NCBI GenBank assembly: GCA_002813105.2
Contig: CP017966.2
Location: forward strand, 1-64,000
Direction: 5' to 3'
Source of the DNA: Methanosarcinales archaeon Met12
Lineage (GTDB): Archaea; Halobacteriota; UBA148; JAJOKI01
DNA: 64,000 nt
Positions 55,715-63,778 of this stretch are shown one piece after another. A program made the translations under genes and the position numbers. Below the pieces are notes generated by a model, which was given only the letters and a program-made list of their open reading frames with translations, had not been told where the DNA came from and did no database searches. Within the stretch, counting starts at the first letter, position 1. Every line of letters begins with the position of its first letter.

Positions 55715-55844
55715 GGGAAGAAATTTTAGAAAGAAAATTTGGGAAGAAATTTTAGAAAGAAAATTTGGGAAGAAATTTTAGAAAGAAAATTTGGGAAGAA
55801 ATTTTAGAAAGAAAATTTGGGAAGAAATTTTAGAAAGAAAATTT
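55715..55844. repeat. Tandem repeat, five copies of 26 bp
   Basis: The unit gggaagaaattttagaaaga + aaattt occurs at 55715, 55741, 55767, 55793 and 55819 without visible divergence. It fills the whole gap between rrp42 and eL37A. The period is not a multiple of three, and the strand is purine-rich, so it is non-coding. GGAG for eL37A follows at 55845. Confidence 0.92.
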
Positions 55845-55857
55845 TGGAGTAAAATCA

Positions 55858-56139
55858 ATGGCAAAAAAGGTGGGAAAGAAGGGGCAAAAGACCAGATCTG
55901 CCGGTCGTTTTGGCCCTAGATATGGACGAAAAGTCAGGAAGATGGTAGCCGATATTGAGGAATTGATGCGGGCGCCGCACAAGTGTCCACGGTGTGATCG
56001 CATGTCCGTATCACGGGTGGGCACAGGTATCTGGCGATGCCCAAAATGTGAAATAACGTTTTCTGGTGGCGCCTATATCCCACAAACATCTATGGGGCCT
56101 TCAAAAGTCATACCCATTAAAGCAGAAAAAGAGGGATAG
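55858..56139 (+). CDS. rpl37ae: Ribosomal protein eL43 (L37Ae)
   Basis: A 93-residue zinc-finger protein of the large subunit. [16 protein letters not shown] and ligands CPRCDRM and CPKCEI are visible, spaced normally. GGAG precedes the ATG. Start of the trio eL37A-RpoP-Pcc1. Confidence 0.95.
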   Translation: MAKKVGKKGQKTRSAGRFGPRYGRKVRKMVADIEELMRAPHKCPRCDRMSVSRVGTGIWRCPKCEITFSGGAYIPQTSMGPSKVIPIKAEKEG

Positions 56140-56142
56140 ATA

Positions 56143-56280
56143 ATGGCATATAAGTGCGCTAAATGTAAACGAACAGTAGAAATCGATCATGAGTATGGGG
56201 GAGTTCGTTGCCCATACTGTGGGCATAGAGTGCTCTTGAAAGAAAGGGGCACAATAATAAAAAGGATAAAGGCCGAATGA
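56143..56280 (+). CDS. rpoP: RNA polymerase subunit P (Rpo12)
   Basis: A 45-residue zinc ribbon ([34 protein letters not shown]), homologue of eukaryotic Rpb12, needed for polymerase assembly. Too short for most gene callers but fully conserved. Overlaps the Pcc1 start by ATGA. Confidence 0.95.
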   Translation: MAYKCAKCKRTVEIDHEYGGVRCPYCGHRVLLKERGTIIKRIKAE

Positions 56281-56522
56281 GACGGATGTATTCTCAATTT
56301 GAGTTCGATTTGGGCAAACACGTCGATAATGTATATCGTTCATTGCTCCCGGAATTAAAAGATGCGCCATCCCAACGAGTGGAGGTCAATCTTGAACTGA
56401 GAAACGATATGGTCAAACTCCATATAAATTCAGACGATATAGTCTCATTTCGAGCCGCACTGAACACTTGGTTGAGACTGGTTAAAGTCGCATATGACAT
56501 GGCGAAATGGAAAACGGCGTGA
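56277..56522 (+). CDS. pcc1: KEOPS subunit Pcc1
   Basis: An 81-residue protein with two short strand-helix units: [25 protein letters not shown] and [39 protein letters not shown] (written from reading; motif positions 3-27 and 37-75). It dimerises in KEOPS and binds tRNA with Kae1. RpoP-Pcc1-PfdB is the classic arrangement. Confidence 0.9.
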   Translation: MRRMYSQFEFDLGKHVDNVYRSLLPELKDAPSQRVEVNLELRNDMVKLHINSDDIVSFRAALNTWLRLVKVAYDMAKWKTA

Positions 56523-56526
56523 TAAA

Positions 56527-56886
56527 ATGAATAATGAATTACCACAACAAGTTCAACATCAATTAGCACAGTTGCAACAGATACAGCATCAGGCACAGGT
56601 CATAATCGGGCAAAAAACCAAGATGGAGCTGATGTTGCGTGAAACCGAGCAAGCACAGGAAGAGCTGGAAAAGCTGGAAAAAGATGCAGTAGTTTACAAG
56701 GGAATCGGCCAGTTGTTGATTAAATCTGAAAAGACGGCTGTAACAGAAGACCTGGCGGAGAAAAAAGAGGTCCTGAGCGTACGACTCAAGACGCTTGAAA
56801 AGCAAGAGCAAAAAATCCAGGAAAAGTTTCAACAACTACAGAACCAAATTCGGACGGCGCTTGGCCAGAAAGAGGGCGCTGGATGA
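56527..56886 (+). CDS. pfdB: Prefoldin subunit beta
   Basis: A 119-residue coiled-coil chaperone subunit; with alpha it forms a jellyfish hexamer that hands proteins to the thermosome. The two helices flank a short hairpin (DAVVYKGIGQLLIK). ATG 56527 is four bases after the pcc1 stop. Last gene of the superoperon. Confidence 0.93.
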   Translation: MNNELPQQVQHQLAQLQQIQHQAQVIIGQKTKMELMLRETEQAQEELEKLEKDAVVYKGIGQLLIKSEKTAVTEDLAEKKEVLSVRLKTLEKQEQKIQEKFQQLQNQIRTALGQKEGAG

Positions 56887-56970
56887 ATATAATCCTTCGA
56901 GTGATAAAATTGAGTTTGGGTATAAGTAGTTAGGCGAAATGTCCTTAATAAAAGATTGAAACTCTAGCAT

Positions 56971-57353
56971 TTATTCCCTCAAGCTGAGCACGTCCTTGAT
57001 GTCATCAAAATGTGGATCGCCTGTTAAAACCGTTAGACCGTGAACCCTTGCTGAGGCTATAACAACGCAATCTACTGCGCCCATCCTTTTCATTTTCGAT
57101 TTAATTCTTGAAGCTTCAATGGCGATCTTTCTGGTACATCTAAGCTTTTCGCATGATTTTCAACGGTCTTAACAAATTCATCGGCTGTTTTTGCATCCCT
57201 GATCTCTTCTACTCTATATCTAATCTCATAGAGGTTTAAGACAGATGTATAAATTTGTCCAGCATTTTCTTTAAGAATATGCAGTACTTTTCTTCCCGTG
57301 ACAGAGCCTTGAAAGAGCTCCAACCATGCAAAACTATCAATCAAAATGTTCAT
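56971..57353 (-). pseudogene. vapC: VapC toxin gene with frameshift
   Basis: The first 76 or so codons (MNILIDSFAWLELFQGS, YEIRYRVEEI) are a PIN domain start, then the frame is lost near 57130. Continuing in the other frame gives KIAIEASRIKSKMKRMGA, VDCVVIASARVHGLTVLTGD and FDDIKDVLSL up to TAA at 56971, the missing half with its catalytic acidic residues. One inserted or deleted base explains it. A sequencing error is possible. The antitoxin gene upstream is intact. Confidence 0.75.
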
Positions 57354-57549
57354 TTCTGGCTTCCTCTTCGTGCTCTCTCTTAATCAACTTTAGATCTAGT
57401 TCTGGTAGACTTCCAAACAGCTCATCCAAACTTTTTATGGGTTTCAACTCTATCTTTTCCTTCTTCACGCCTATCTCAAACCTGTTTGTCTTAAAGATCT
57501 TTCGAACACGCTTCGGGATGACAATCCTTCCATGCGTATCAACTATCAC
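57337..57549 (-). CDS. AbrB-family antitoxin (VapB)
   Basis: A 70-residue swapped-hairpin DNA-binding protein: MIVDTHGRIVIPKRVRKIF is the AbrB/MazE motif. It partners the PIN-domain gene that it overlaps by 17 bases. Its C-terminal half (LPELDLKLIKREHEEEARNE) binds the toxin in relatives. Confidence 0.82.
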   Translation of the reverse strand: MIVDTHGRIVIPKRVRKIFKTNRFEIGVKKEKIELKPIKSLDELFGSLPELDLKLIKREHEEEARNEHFD

Positions 57550-57577
57550 TACATTTCTTTCTGCCGTAATTTAATGG

Positions 57578-59077
57578 TCATCGTTTCCGTAGCATCAGCC
57601 CGTTTATCGCGCTTACCAATGCCTCAACAGAAGCCATGACGATATCCTCGCGTGCAGCTCTCGCGGTGACGATATTCCCCTTTTCGTCCTCTACGCCGAT
57701 CGTCACTTCGGCCAGCGCGTCAGAGCCGCCGGTAATGGCCTCCAGCCTAAAATCTCGCAACTTTATTTTGTCTTTCTTTCCGAGAATGGTTTGCACCGCC
57801 TTCAGCGCAGCATCGACGGGTCCAACGCCAGTCTGCCTTCCTATTTTTTGCTTTCCGTGAACTTTTGCCTTTATCACGGCAGTAGGTGCGATCTTACTGC
57901 CGGTCGTGACCAAAACTTCCTCCAATATGATCGTTTGCTCTCCTTTGGCTATTTCGCCCATGATTGCCTCAGCGATGGCATAAAGATCTGCATCTGTCAC
58001 GCGTTTTCCTTTGTCACCCAAGTCTTTGAGCCGTTGCAGTATTTCATCAAGCTGGGCATCTGTCGGTTCCAATCCGATCTCGTGCAATATTTTCTTCACG
58101 GCGTGCTTTCCAGCGTGCTTGCCAACTACAATTCTGCGTTTGTGCCCGACCATTTCGGGCGTCATCACTCCTGGTTCAAACGTCTCTGCCATCCTGAGCA
58201 CGCCATGTGTGTGAATGCCAGATTCATGAGAAAAAGCGTTATCTCCGACAACGGGCGTGTTTGGCGGTATGTGAATTCCAGACAGACGCTCCACCAGCCG
58301 TGACGTTTCGACCAGATACTTGGTCCTGATGTTCGTCTTGATGCCATAGATGGAATGAAGGCTCATAACCGTTTCTTCCAAGGAGGCGTTTCCCGCCCTC
58401 TCGCCAAGACCGTTGATGGTCACATGAACCTGTTGCGCTCCTGCTTCAACGGCGGCAAGAGTATTCGCCACCCCCAGCCCAAAGTCATTGTGGCAGTGTA
58501 CATCGATGGGCGTGTTCATGATACTACGGATATCTTCGATGAATCGATACATGAGGGAGGGTATCATCACGCCAACGGTGTCAGGGACGTTGATGATGTC
58601 CGCACCAGCTTTCTCGACACTTTGATACACGTCGAGCAGATATTTCATATCCGTTCTGGTAGCATCCATTGCTGAAAAGAGGCATTTGGCCCCATGCGCT
58701 TTGATATATTCGACAGCCTCCACTGACAGCTGTATTACCTCTTCTCTGCTCTTCCCAATCGTATATTTTATCTGGACATCCGATGTGGGTACAAAAGTAT
58801 GAACCACGTCCACGTCGCAATCTAGACACGCCTCAATATCCGCCTTCGTCACCCTGGCCAATCCACATATCTGCGAATCCAAGCGGGCACCTGTGATTTT
58901 TTTCACTGCATCTTTTTCACCTTTTGACGACGTGGGAAAACCCGCCTCGATTATGTCAACGCCCAGTTTATCCAGTTGATGCGCGAGGATTAGTTTATCA
59001 TCGGCTGTGAATGAAACGCCTGGCGTCTGCTCCCCATCTCTAAGCGTGGTATCAAATATCCGAACAGTTTTGTGCAT
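57578..59077 (-). CDS. 2-isopropylmalate synthase / (R)-citramalate synthase family
   Basis: A 499-residue condensing enzyme using acetyl-CoA. RIFDTTLRDGEQTPGVSF, HCHNDFGLGVANTLAA, GLGERAGNASLEE and the C-terminal regulatory LeuA dimer domain (from about residue 375) are seen. Isopropylmalate, citramalate and homocitrate synthases share these motifs and cannot be separated by eye. Divergent from mptA over a 165-bp interval holding TATA-like boxes. Confidence 0.9.
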   Translation of the reverse strand: MHKTVRIFDTTLRDGEQTPGVSFTADDKLILAHQLDKLGVDIIEAGFPTSSKGEKDAVKKITGARLDSQICGLARVTKADIEACLDCDVDVVHTFVPTSDVQIKYTIGKSREEVIQLSVEAVEYIKAHGAKCLFSAMDATRTDMKYLLDVYQSVEKAGADIINVPDTVGVMIPSLMYRFIEDIRSIMNTPIDVHCHNDFGLGVANTLAAVEAGAQQVHVTINGLGERAGNASLEETVMSLHSIYGIKTNIRTKYLVETSRLVERLSGIHIPPNTPVVGDNAFSHESGIHTHGVLRMAETFEPGVMTPEMVGHKRRIVVGKHAGKHAVKKILHEIGLEPTDAQLDEILQRLKDLGDKGKRVTDADLYAIAEAIMGEIAKGEQTIILEEVLVTTGSKIAPTAVIKAKVHGKQKIGRQTGVGPVDAALKAVQTILGKKDKIKLRDFRLEAITGGSDALAEVTIGVEDEKGNIVTARAAREDIVMASVEALVSAINGLMLRKR

Positions 59078-59242
59078 ATCCTTGCGAATCGATTTAATGC
59101 TGTAAAAAACGATCCCTCTGTTTGCTTTTGTTCATAACTACCACCTGATACTCTATGTATGTGCCAATTTATAAGACCATTCCTTTCGAAGCATATAATT
59201 ATAACCCATAAAATGACTTAAAGAGGTATACATCAACAGATT

Positions 59243-60187
59243 ATGAAGAGGCTGCACATGCGTTTACCAGATGTACAGGCGAACTGCCCTGATATTCGGA
59301 TCAACCTGACACGAGTTGGTGTCACCGACGTAAAGAAACTCGTAGAGGTTGCAAGGGATAAAGAAAGACCGATCATCTTGATCGCGACGTTCGATATATT
59401 CGTGGACCTGCCATCCAACAGGAAAGGGGCAAATCTGTCACGAAATTTTGAAGTAATCGACGAGGTACTGGAAGAGTGTATAGCTGCTCCTGTATACATG
59501 ACCGAAGAACTCTGTGAAGTGATCGCACGCCGTCTCCTTGAAAGACATGAATACGCATCCCGTGCTGAGGTCAAGATGTCAAGCGAATATGTCATCAAGC
59601 ACAAAACACCGAAGACAAAAACTCAGTGCCAGGAAGTTGTGAATATTTTTGTGGGGGCGACTGCTAATAAGTCAGAAAAAAGGACGAGAAAAACAATAGG
59701 CGTCGAGGCGGCTGGGATGACCGCCTGTCCTTGTGTACAGCAGATCATGCACGAGAAAGCTGAAGAAGAACTGTCGAAATTGAACGTTTCGAAAACGGCA
59801 ATAAAGAAGTTCCTGAAGAATATTCCGATGGCAACGCACAATCAGAGGGGACGCGGCTCCATCTTCATCGAGGTTGGGGACTTACACAAAGTCAGCATCG
59901 AGAGGTTAATCGACATAATAAAAAGTTCGATGAGCTCGCAGATATATGAGTTATTAAAGCGCTCGGACGAGATATTCGTGGTCGAGACGGCGCATAAAAA
60001 TCCGAGATTTGTCGAAGACTGTGTGAGAATAATGGCACAAAAGGTCGTACAGGAATTCTCGGACATACCAGATGACTCCATCGTATCGATTAAACAGATT
60101 AACGAGGAAAGCATTCACCAGCACAACGCATTCGCAGAGCGTGTTGCTACGATGAGGGAGCTGCGGTCAGAGATGGACGGCATATGA
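59243..60187 (+). CDS. mptA: GTP cyclohydrolase MptA
   Basis: First step of methanopterin synthesis: Fe(II)-dependent conversion of GTP to 7,8-dihydroneopterin 2',3'-cyclic phosphate. 314 residues. [20 protein letters not shown] at the start, GMTACPCVQ with the metal cysteine and [11 protein letters not shown] are diagnostic. ATG 59243 or 59258. Together with mptE this supports methanopterin biosynthesis. Confidence 0.95.
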   Translation: MKRLHMRLPDVQANCPDIRINLTRVGVTDVKKLVEVARDKERPIILIATFDIFVDLPSNRKGANLSRNFEVIDEVLEECIAAPVYMTEELCEVIARRLLERHEYASRAEVKMSSEYVIKHKTPKTKTQCQEVVNIFVGATANKSEKRTRKTIGVEAAGMTACPCVQQIMHEKAEEELSKLNVSKTAIKKFLKNIPMATHNQRGRGSIFIEVGDLHKVSIERLIDIIKSSMSSQIYELLKRSDEIFVVETAHKNPRFVEDCVRIMAQKVVQEFSDIPDDSIVSIKQINEESIHQHNAFAERVATMRELRSEMDGI

Positions 60188-60197
60188 GATGAAAATA

Positions 60198-60303
60198 CAT
60201 CAAGAGGAATGGTCCGCTCCTGCGGCTCAGTGGACACTAAAAAACCTCTTTCCCTAAGTGCCTCTTGAATTCTTGTGTCCAGAGAATCAAATGCTGTCGT
60301 CAT
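60198..60303 (-). pseudogene. Remnant of a large helicase N-terminus (Lhr-like)
   Basis: The frame from ATG 60303 reads AFDSLDTRIQEALRERGF and then TEPQERTIP, the Q-motif region at the start of archaeal Lhr-type superfamily 2 helicases. After about 33 codons it runs into the mptA 3' end and the homology stops before Walker A. Its ATG overlaps the stop of the reductase gene by ATGA, as if the helicase once followed it in an operon. Confidence 0.5.
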
Positions 60304-61370
60304 ATCGTTCGCAATGATACCATGATCGTTCTGATAAGCAAACCTGGTCTTGTCAGCATTGCTCTATAGAGCCTGTATGGGCTGTCAAGCATCTCAAAGC
60401 TTATATCCAATTTCTCAGGCCCATCACAAAACATTTGATACTGATTTTTCATTATATTTCGCATTAACCGACCGACGTACAGTCGACCACCGATTTTTGC
60501 CATCACCATGTCCCTGTATCCATCGATGCTATGCTTAAGGATACATCTAGCTGCGATCCTCCCGCTTATGATCGCGTTGTTCGTCCCCTCTCCCGTAAAT
60601 GAATTGGCTAATCCTGCAGCATCTCCAACCAAGAGAATGTTATCATAGGTGAATCTCTTCAGGGGCTTACATGGAATGTTACCTCCTGTCTTGTTGATGA
60701 TGTCCCCCTCAATGTTTTCCATTTCTAATATCCTTTTTAACTCAGCATGTAGATCGCCGGAGTCAACCCGTCCAATGCCAACGTTCGCTTTTTTCGGTGA
60801 CTTAGGAAATATCCAGTAAAATCCAATATAGTGCGGTTCGTATCCCATCACTATTGTCTTGCCCTCATAGTATTCTGAAAAATCACCTTCTATCGTGTAT
60901 TGGAGTGCCCTGCTCACGTCTTCATATCTAAATCCATATTCTTTCGATGTCTGGGAATAGCAACCACTGGCATCTATGACGTATTCTGATTTCCTTTTCA
61001 GCTCTCTGACGGTAGCTCTTCTGGCTGTCTGTATGTCGACGCCAAGTTTTTCACATCGGTTTGCGAGTAACTGCTCATATTTCGGCCGGTCAATTATCCA
61101 CGTTCGCTCTTTTTCAGATGATATCGTCCTATCCTTTCTAACTCCGTTCTGCCATGTCCGAACGATGCAGCTATGAATGGTGCAATCTATGACATTTCTC
61201 GGTGGCACTTCGAGCTCATAAGTAGCTAGATATCCTTCAGCACATTGGAGTAGATGGCCTATCTCCTCATGTGTCTCATAGATGGTGACATCGTAGCCAT
61301 CGTTTTCTTTCAGTGCAATAGCAGAACTAAGACCGCCGACGCTTCCACCAATTATCGATATATGCATCAT
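60300..61370 (-). CDS. Geranylgeranyl reductase-family flavoprotein
   Basis: A 356-residue FAD enzyme. ISIIGGSVGGLSSAIALKE is the dinucleotide loop; ADG/ATG-like YVIDASGCYSQ and LLVGDAAGLANSFTGEGTNNAI are the conserved GD motifs. The family saturates isoprenoid chains of archaeal lipids or quinone tails. Shorter than the 390-400 of typical digeranylgeranylglycerophospholipid reductase, so the substrate is uncertain. Confidence 0.88.
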   Translation of the reverse strand: MMHISIIGGSVGGLSSAIALKENDGYDVTIYETHEEIGHLLQCAEGYLATYELEVPPRNVIDCTIHSCIVRTWQNGVRKDRTISSEKERTWIIDRPKYEQLLANRCEKLGVDIQTARRATVRELKRKSEYVIDASGCYSQTSKEYGFRYEDVSRALQYTIEGDFSEYYEGKTIVMGYEPHYIGFYWIFPKSPKKANVGIGRVDSGDLHAELKRILEMENIEGDIINKTGGNIPCKPLKRFTYDNILLVGDAAGLANSFTGEGTNNAIISGRIAARCILKHSIDGYRDMVMAKIGGRLYVGRLMRNIMKNQYQMFCDGPEKLDISFEMLDSPYRLYRAMLTRPGLLIRTIMVSLRTI

Positions 61371-61489
61371 CTCACCCTTCTAATATCCCTGACCTTCCCA
61401 ATGTGCGTTCCATCCAGCAGGTATGCCTCTGCTCTCTCTAATGTGATGCCTCGTTAAAAGGGGGTAAATTCCTCTGCAAAATCCTCCAT
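61367..61489 (-). pseudogene. Short gene upstream of reductase with an in-frame stop
   Basis: From ATG 61489: MEDFAEEFTPF, then TAA (61456-61454), then RGITLERAEAYLLDGTHIGK and VRDIRRVR before TGA, which overlaps the reductase start. The amphipathic, charged reading on both sides suggests one small protein of about 40 residues broken by the stop. I do not recognise the family. Confidence 0.4.
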
Positions 61490-61562
61490 GCCAATTCTCT
61501 TTCAGCAAACATTCCAGAGCACCAATATGTTAATGGTTCAAAAGCGATAAAAAGTCATCGGA

Positions 61563-62387
61563 ATGAAGACATATCAAATACCTGTCCCGACTTTCGATCT
61601 TGACCATACGTTGCGATGTGGTCAAGTTTTTAGATGGCGGGAAAATAAAGAGGAATGGACGGGCATCGTCCTGAATTCGATCGTCAGGGCAAGACAAAGA
61701 GGCGATATGTTGGTCATCGAATCCGACCTATCAAAAAAAGACATTATAAATTATTTTAGACTGGACGATGACCTGGAAAACATATACAAGCACATTGGTA
61801 AAGACAAATTGATGAAAAAAATTATCGCCAGATACAATGGTTTGCGGTTGATCAGGCAGGACTCCTGGGAATGTCTGGTTTCTTACATCTGTTCCATCAA
61901 CAATAGAATACCACAAATCGAGAGCATGATTCAAAATCTATGCACGCAATTTGGAGATGATATCGGTGGTGCATATGGATTTCCATGCCCGGAGAGAATA
62001 TATAAAGCAAGCCAGAGTGAACTAAAAAAATGTAAATTAGGGTTCAGAGAGAGGTGGATCAGAGGCGTAGCTAAGAAAGTTTATGATGACAGGCTACAAT
62101 TAAGTCAATTGAAAAATCTCGATTATCAGAGTGCCAAGAAGACGCTGATGGGAGTCGAGGGAGTAGGACATAAAGTCGCCGATTGTGTCCTCTTGTTTTC
62201 ATTGGACAAGTTGGAGGCATTTCCAATTGATGTCCACATAAGAAGATTCATGCGACGCGAATATTTTCAAAACAAGGTGGTGTCCGATGAGAAAATCCGT
62301 GAGTTGGCAAGAGGATATTTTGGAAAATACGCCGGGTATGCCCAGGAATACTTATTTTATTATGAGAGATCGGAGAGTAGAAAATGA
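61563..62387 (+). CDS. ogg: 8-oxoguanine DNA glycosylase/AP lyase (Ogg1 type)
   Basis: Removes oxidised guanine. 274 residues with the OGG N-terminal domain (TLRCGQVFRWRENKEEW), then helix-hairpin-helix GVGHKVADCVLLFSL with the catalytic lysine and AFPIDVHIRRFM with the catalytic aspartate. Length is between Ogg1 and the shorter archaeal Ogg2; the N-terminal domain favours Ogg1. Overlaps the next gene by 4 bases. Confidence 0.93.
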   Translation: MKTYQIPVPTFDLDHTLRCGQVFRWRENKEEWTGIVLNSIVRARQRGDMLVIESDLSKKDIINYFRLDDDLENIYKHIGKDKLMKKIIARYNGLRLIRQDSWECLVSYICSINNRIPQIESMIQNLCTQFGDDIGGAYGFPCPERIYKASQSELKKCKLGFRERWIRGVAKKVYDDRLQLSQLKNLDYQSAKKTLMGVEGVGHKVADCVLLFSLDKLEAFPIDVHIRRFMRREYFQNKVVSDEKIRELARGYFGKYAGYAQEYLFYYERSESRK

Positions 62388-63025
62388 AACATAAACGACC
62401 ATTCGTCTTCATCAATGCAGCGATGAGCGCGGATGGAAAGATATCCACATATGAGCGCAGGCAAATAAGAATATCGAGCGATGCGGATATGAGGCGGGTT
62501 GATGAACTTAGAGCAGGTGCTGACGCCATAATGGTCGGCATAGGCACCGTTCTGGCAGATAACCCTAGTTTAACTATGAAGTCAGGAGAGAAGAATCCAA
62601 TTCGAATAGTTGTGGACAGCATGGCGAGGACGCCTGTAGATGCAGAGATTATCTCCAGAAAAGGCAGTCCAACAATTATCGCTGTGTCCAAGTCTGCACC
62701 CCCCAAAAGAGTTGAGGCGCTGAGGGGAAAGGCAGAGATTATCACAGTTGGCGATAGGCAAGTTTCACTGCCAGAATTGCTCAGTGAATTGAAAAGTAGA
62801 GGTATCAATCGGTTGATGGTTGAAGGAGGCGCAACGCTTAACTGGGGGTTGATTTCAGAAAGATTGGTCGATGAGATTTATGTTTATATCGGGAATATGA
62901 TTATTGGTGGCAAGGATGCGCCAACGCTTGTAGATGGACTCGGCTTTACCAAACCAGTAAAATTGGATTTGTTAAGCATCGAAAAGCTGGATGATGGCGT
63001 TTTGGTGAAGTGGTGCGTGCTTTGA
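62384..63025 (+). CDS. 2,5-diamino-6-ribosylamino-pyrimidinone 5'-phosphate reductase
   Basis: RibD C-terminal-type reductase used in archaeal riboflavin/F420 synthesis. The 213 residues start RPFVFINAAMSADGKIST; MVGIGTVLADNPSLT, RLMVEGGATLNWGLI and the C-terminal GGKDAPTLVDG are diagnostic. NADPH-dependent. Coupled to ogg by overlap only. Confidence 0.93.
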   Translation: MKHKRPFVFINAAMSADGKISTYERRQIRISSDADMRRVDELRAGADAIMVGIGTVLADNPSLTMKSGEKNPIRIVVDSMARTPVDAEIISRKGSPTIIAVSKSAPPKRVEALRGKAEIITVGDRQVSLPELLSELKSRGINRLMVEGGATLNWGLISERLVDEIYVYIGNMIIGGKDAPTLVDGLGFTKPVKLDLLSIEKLDDGVLVKWCVL

Positions 63026-63123
63026 ACCTGAGCAAAAAGTGGTAGTAAATAGTTTGAATATATAAGGAGTTAGGCGACATTTTGCTTGGTCGTCGTTATG
63101 CTCTAAAAGGAAAGGTATTAAAG

Positions 63124-63351
63124 ATGAAGTGCTATCGGCTATCTGTGGTGACTGAAAAAGATGCAGACGGATACTTTGCTTTCTGTCCTGAGCTTCAGGG
63201 ATGTTATACTCAGGGTGATAGTTATGAGGAGGCTTTAGAAAACATTAAAGACGCAATTCGTCTTCTTCATATAGAGGATAGATTAGAAAATAAGGAGGAT
63301 ATTCCTCTCATTGAATCTATCAGCCTGACTTCTTTGGAAGTGGCGGTATGA
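63124..63351 (+). CDS. hicB: HicB-like antitoxin
   Basis: A 75-residue partial RNase H-fold protein: KDADGYFAFCPELQGCYTQGD is the HicB motif, followed by SYEEALENIKDAIRLL. From ATG 63124; an upstream TTG is less likely. The HicA reading frame overlaps its stop (ATGA) but is truncated. Confidence 0.88.
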   Translation: MKCYRLSVVTEKDADGYFAFCPELQGCYTQGDSYEEALENIKDAIRLLHIEDRLENKEDIPLIESISLTSLEVAV

Positions 63352-63395
63352 GGGAGAAGCTTCCTCGAGTGCCTGCTGATGAGGTGGGTATATGA
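63348..63395 (+). pseudogene. hicA: Truncated HicA toxin
   Basis: Only 15 codons: MREKLPRVPADEVGI, then stop. This is the N-terminus of HicA-type RNA-binding toxins, whose catalytic histidine comes later. The rest is missing, replaced by the dispersed repeat. HicB is thus an orphan. Confidence 0.7.
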
Positions 63396-63399
63396 AAAC

Positions 63400-63520
63400 G
63401 GCCAAGCAAAACGCTACGCCACTATCGTGGCTCGCCCTTCGGGTCGCCTAACAGCGGATAAAAGGAAAATCAAAGATTTCCCCAAATTGCCTTCGGCAAC
63501 TTCATATATCCACAATATGT
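63400..63520 (-). repeat. Dispersed repeat copy with CCCGAAGGGC core
   Basis: On the minus strand it reads GCCGAAGGCAATTTGGGG, then CCGCTGTTAGGCGACCCGAA, GGGCGAGCCACGA. Most words match the copy at 38.06-38.15 kb in the same order. It sits directly where hicA is truncated, so it may have caused the truncation. Confidence 0.5.
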
Positions 63521-63596
63521 TATATGATATTGGACTTGGTGGCTAAGGAAAGAAATCTTGGATAGAGGATTGTAAATAGTGTAATAAGGTGATCGC

Positions 63597-63776
63597 ATGA
63601 CGGAGGCAATGATGGAGAAGATAGATCATATCGAAAAACTGTTAATGGAAATAAATGCAAAAATAGATAATTTTCTTGGATTTGAAGAGTTAAGCGAGGA
63701 GGAATTAGAAGAAATAGAGAGACTCAGAGAAGAAGTTAAATCAGGGGAGTACGTGAGATTTGAGGAAATGTTTTAG
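63597..63776 (+). CDS. RelB-like antitoxin
   Basis: A 59-residue acidic helical protein (HIEKLLMEINAKIDNFLGF, SEEELEEIERLREEVKSGEY, FEEMF). The ending is like that of short antitoxins before RelE. Two bases separate it from the RelE frame, which uses a TTG start. Confidence 0.7.
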   Translation: MTEAMMEKIDHIEKLLMEINAKIDNFLGFEELSEEELEEIERLREEVKSGEYVRFEEMF

Positions 63777-63778
63777 GA

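Noticed and set aside
55715-55844. CRISPR array
   Set aside because: The units are directly contiguous with no spacers and no cas genes nearby.
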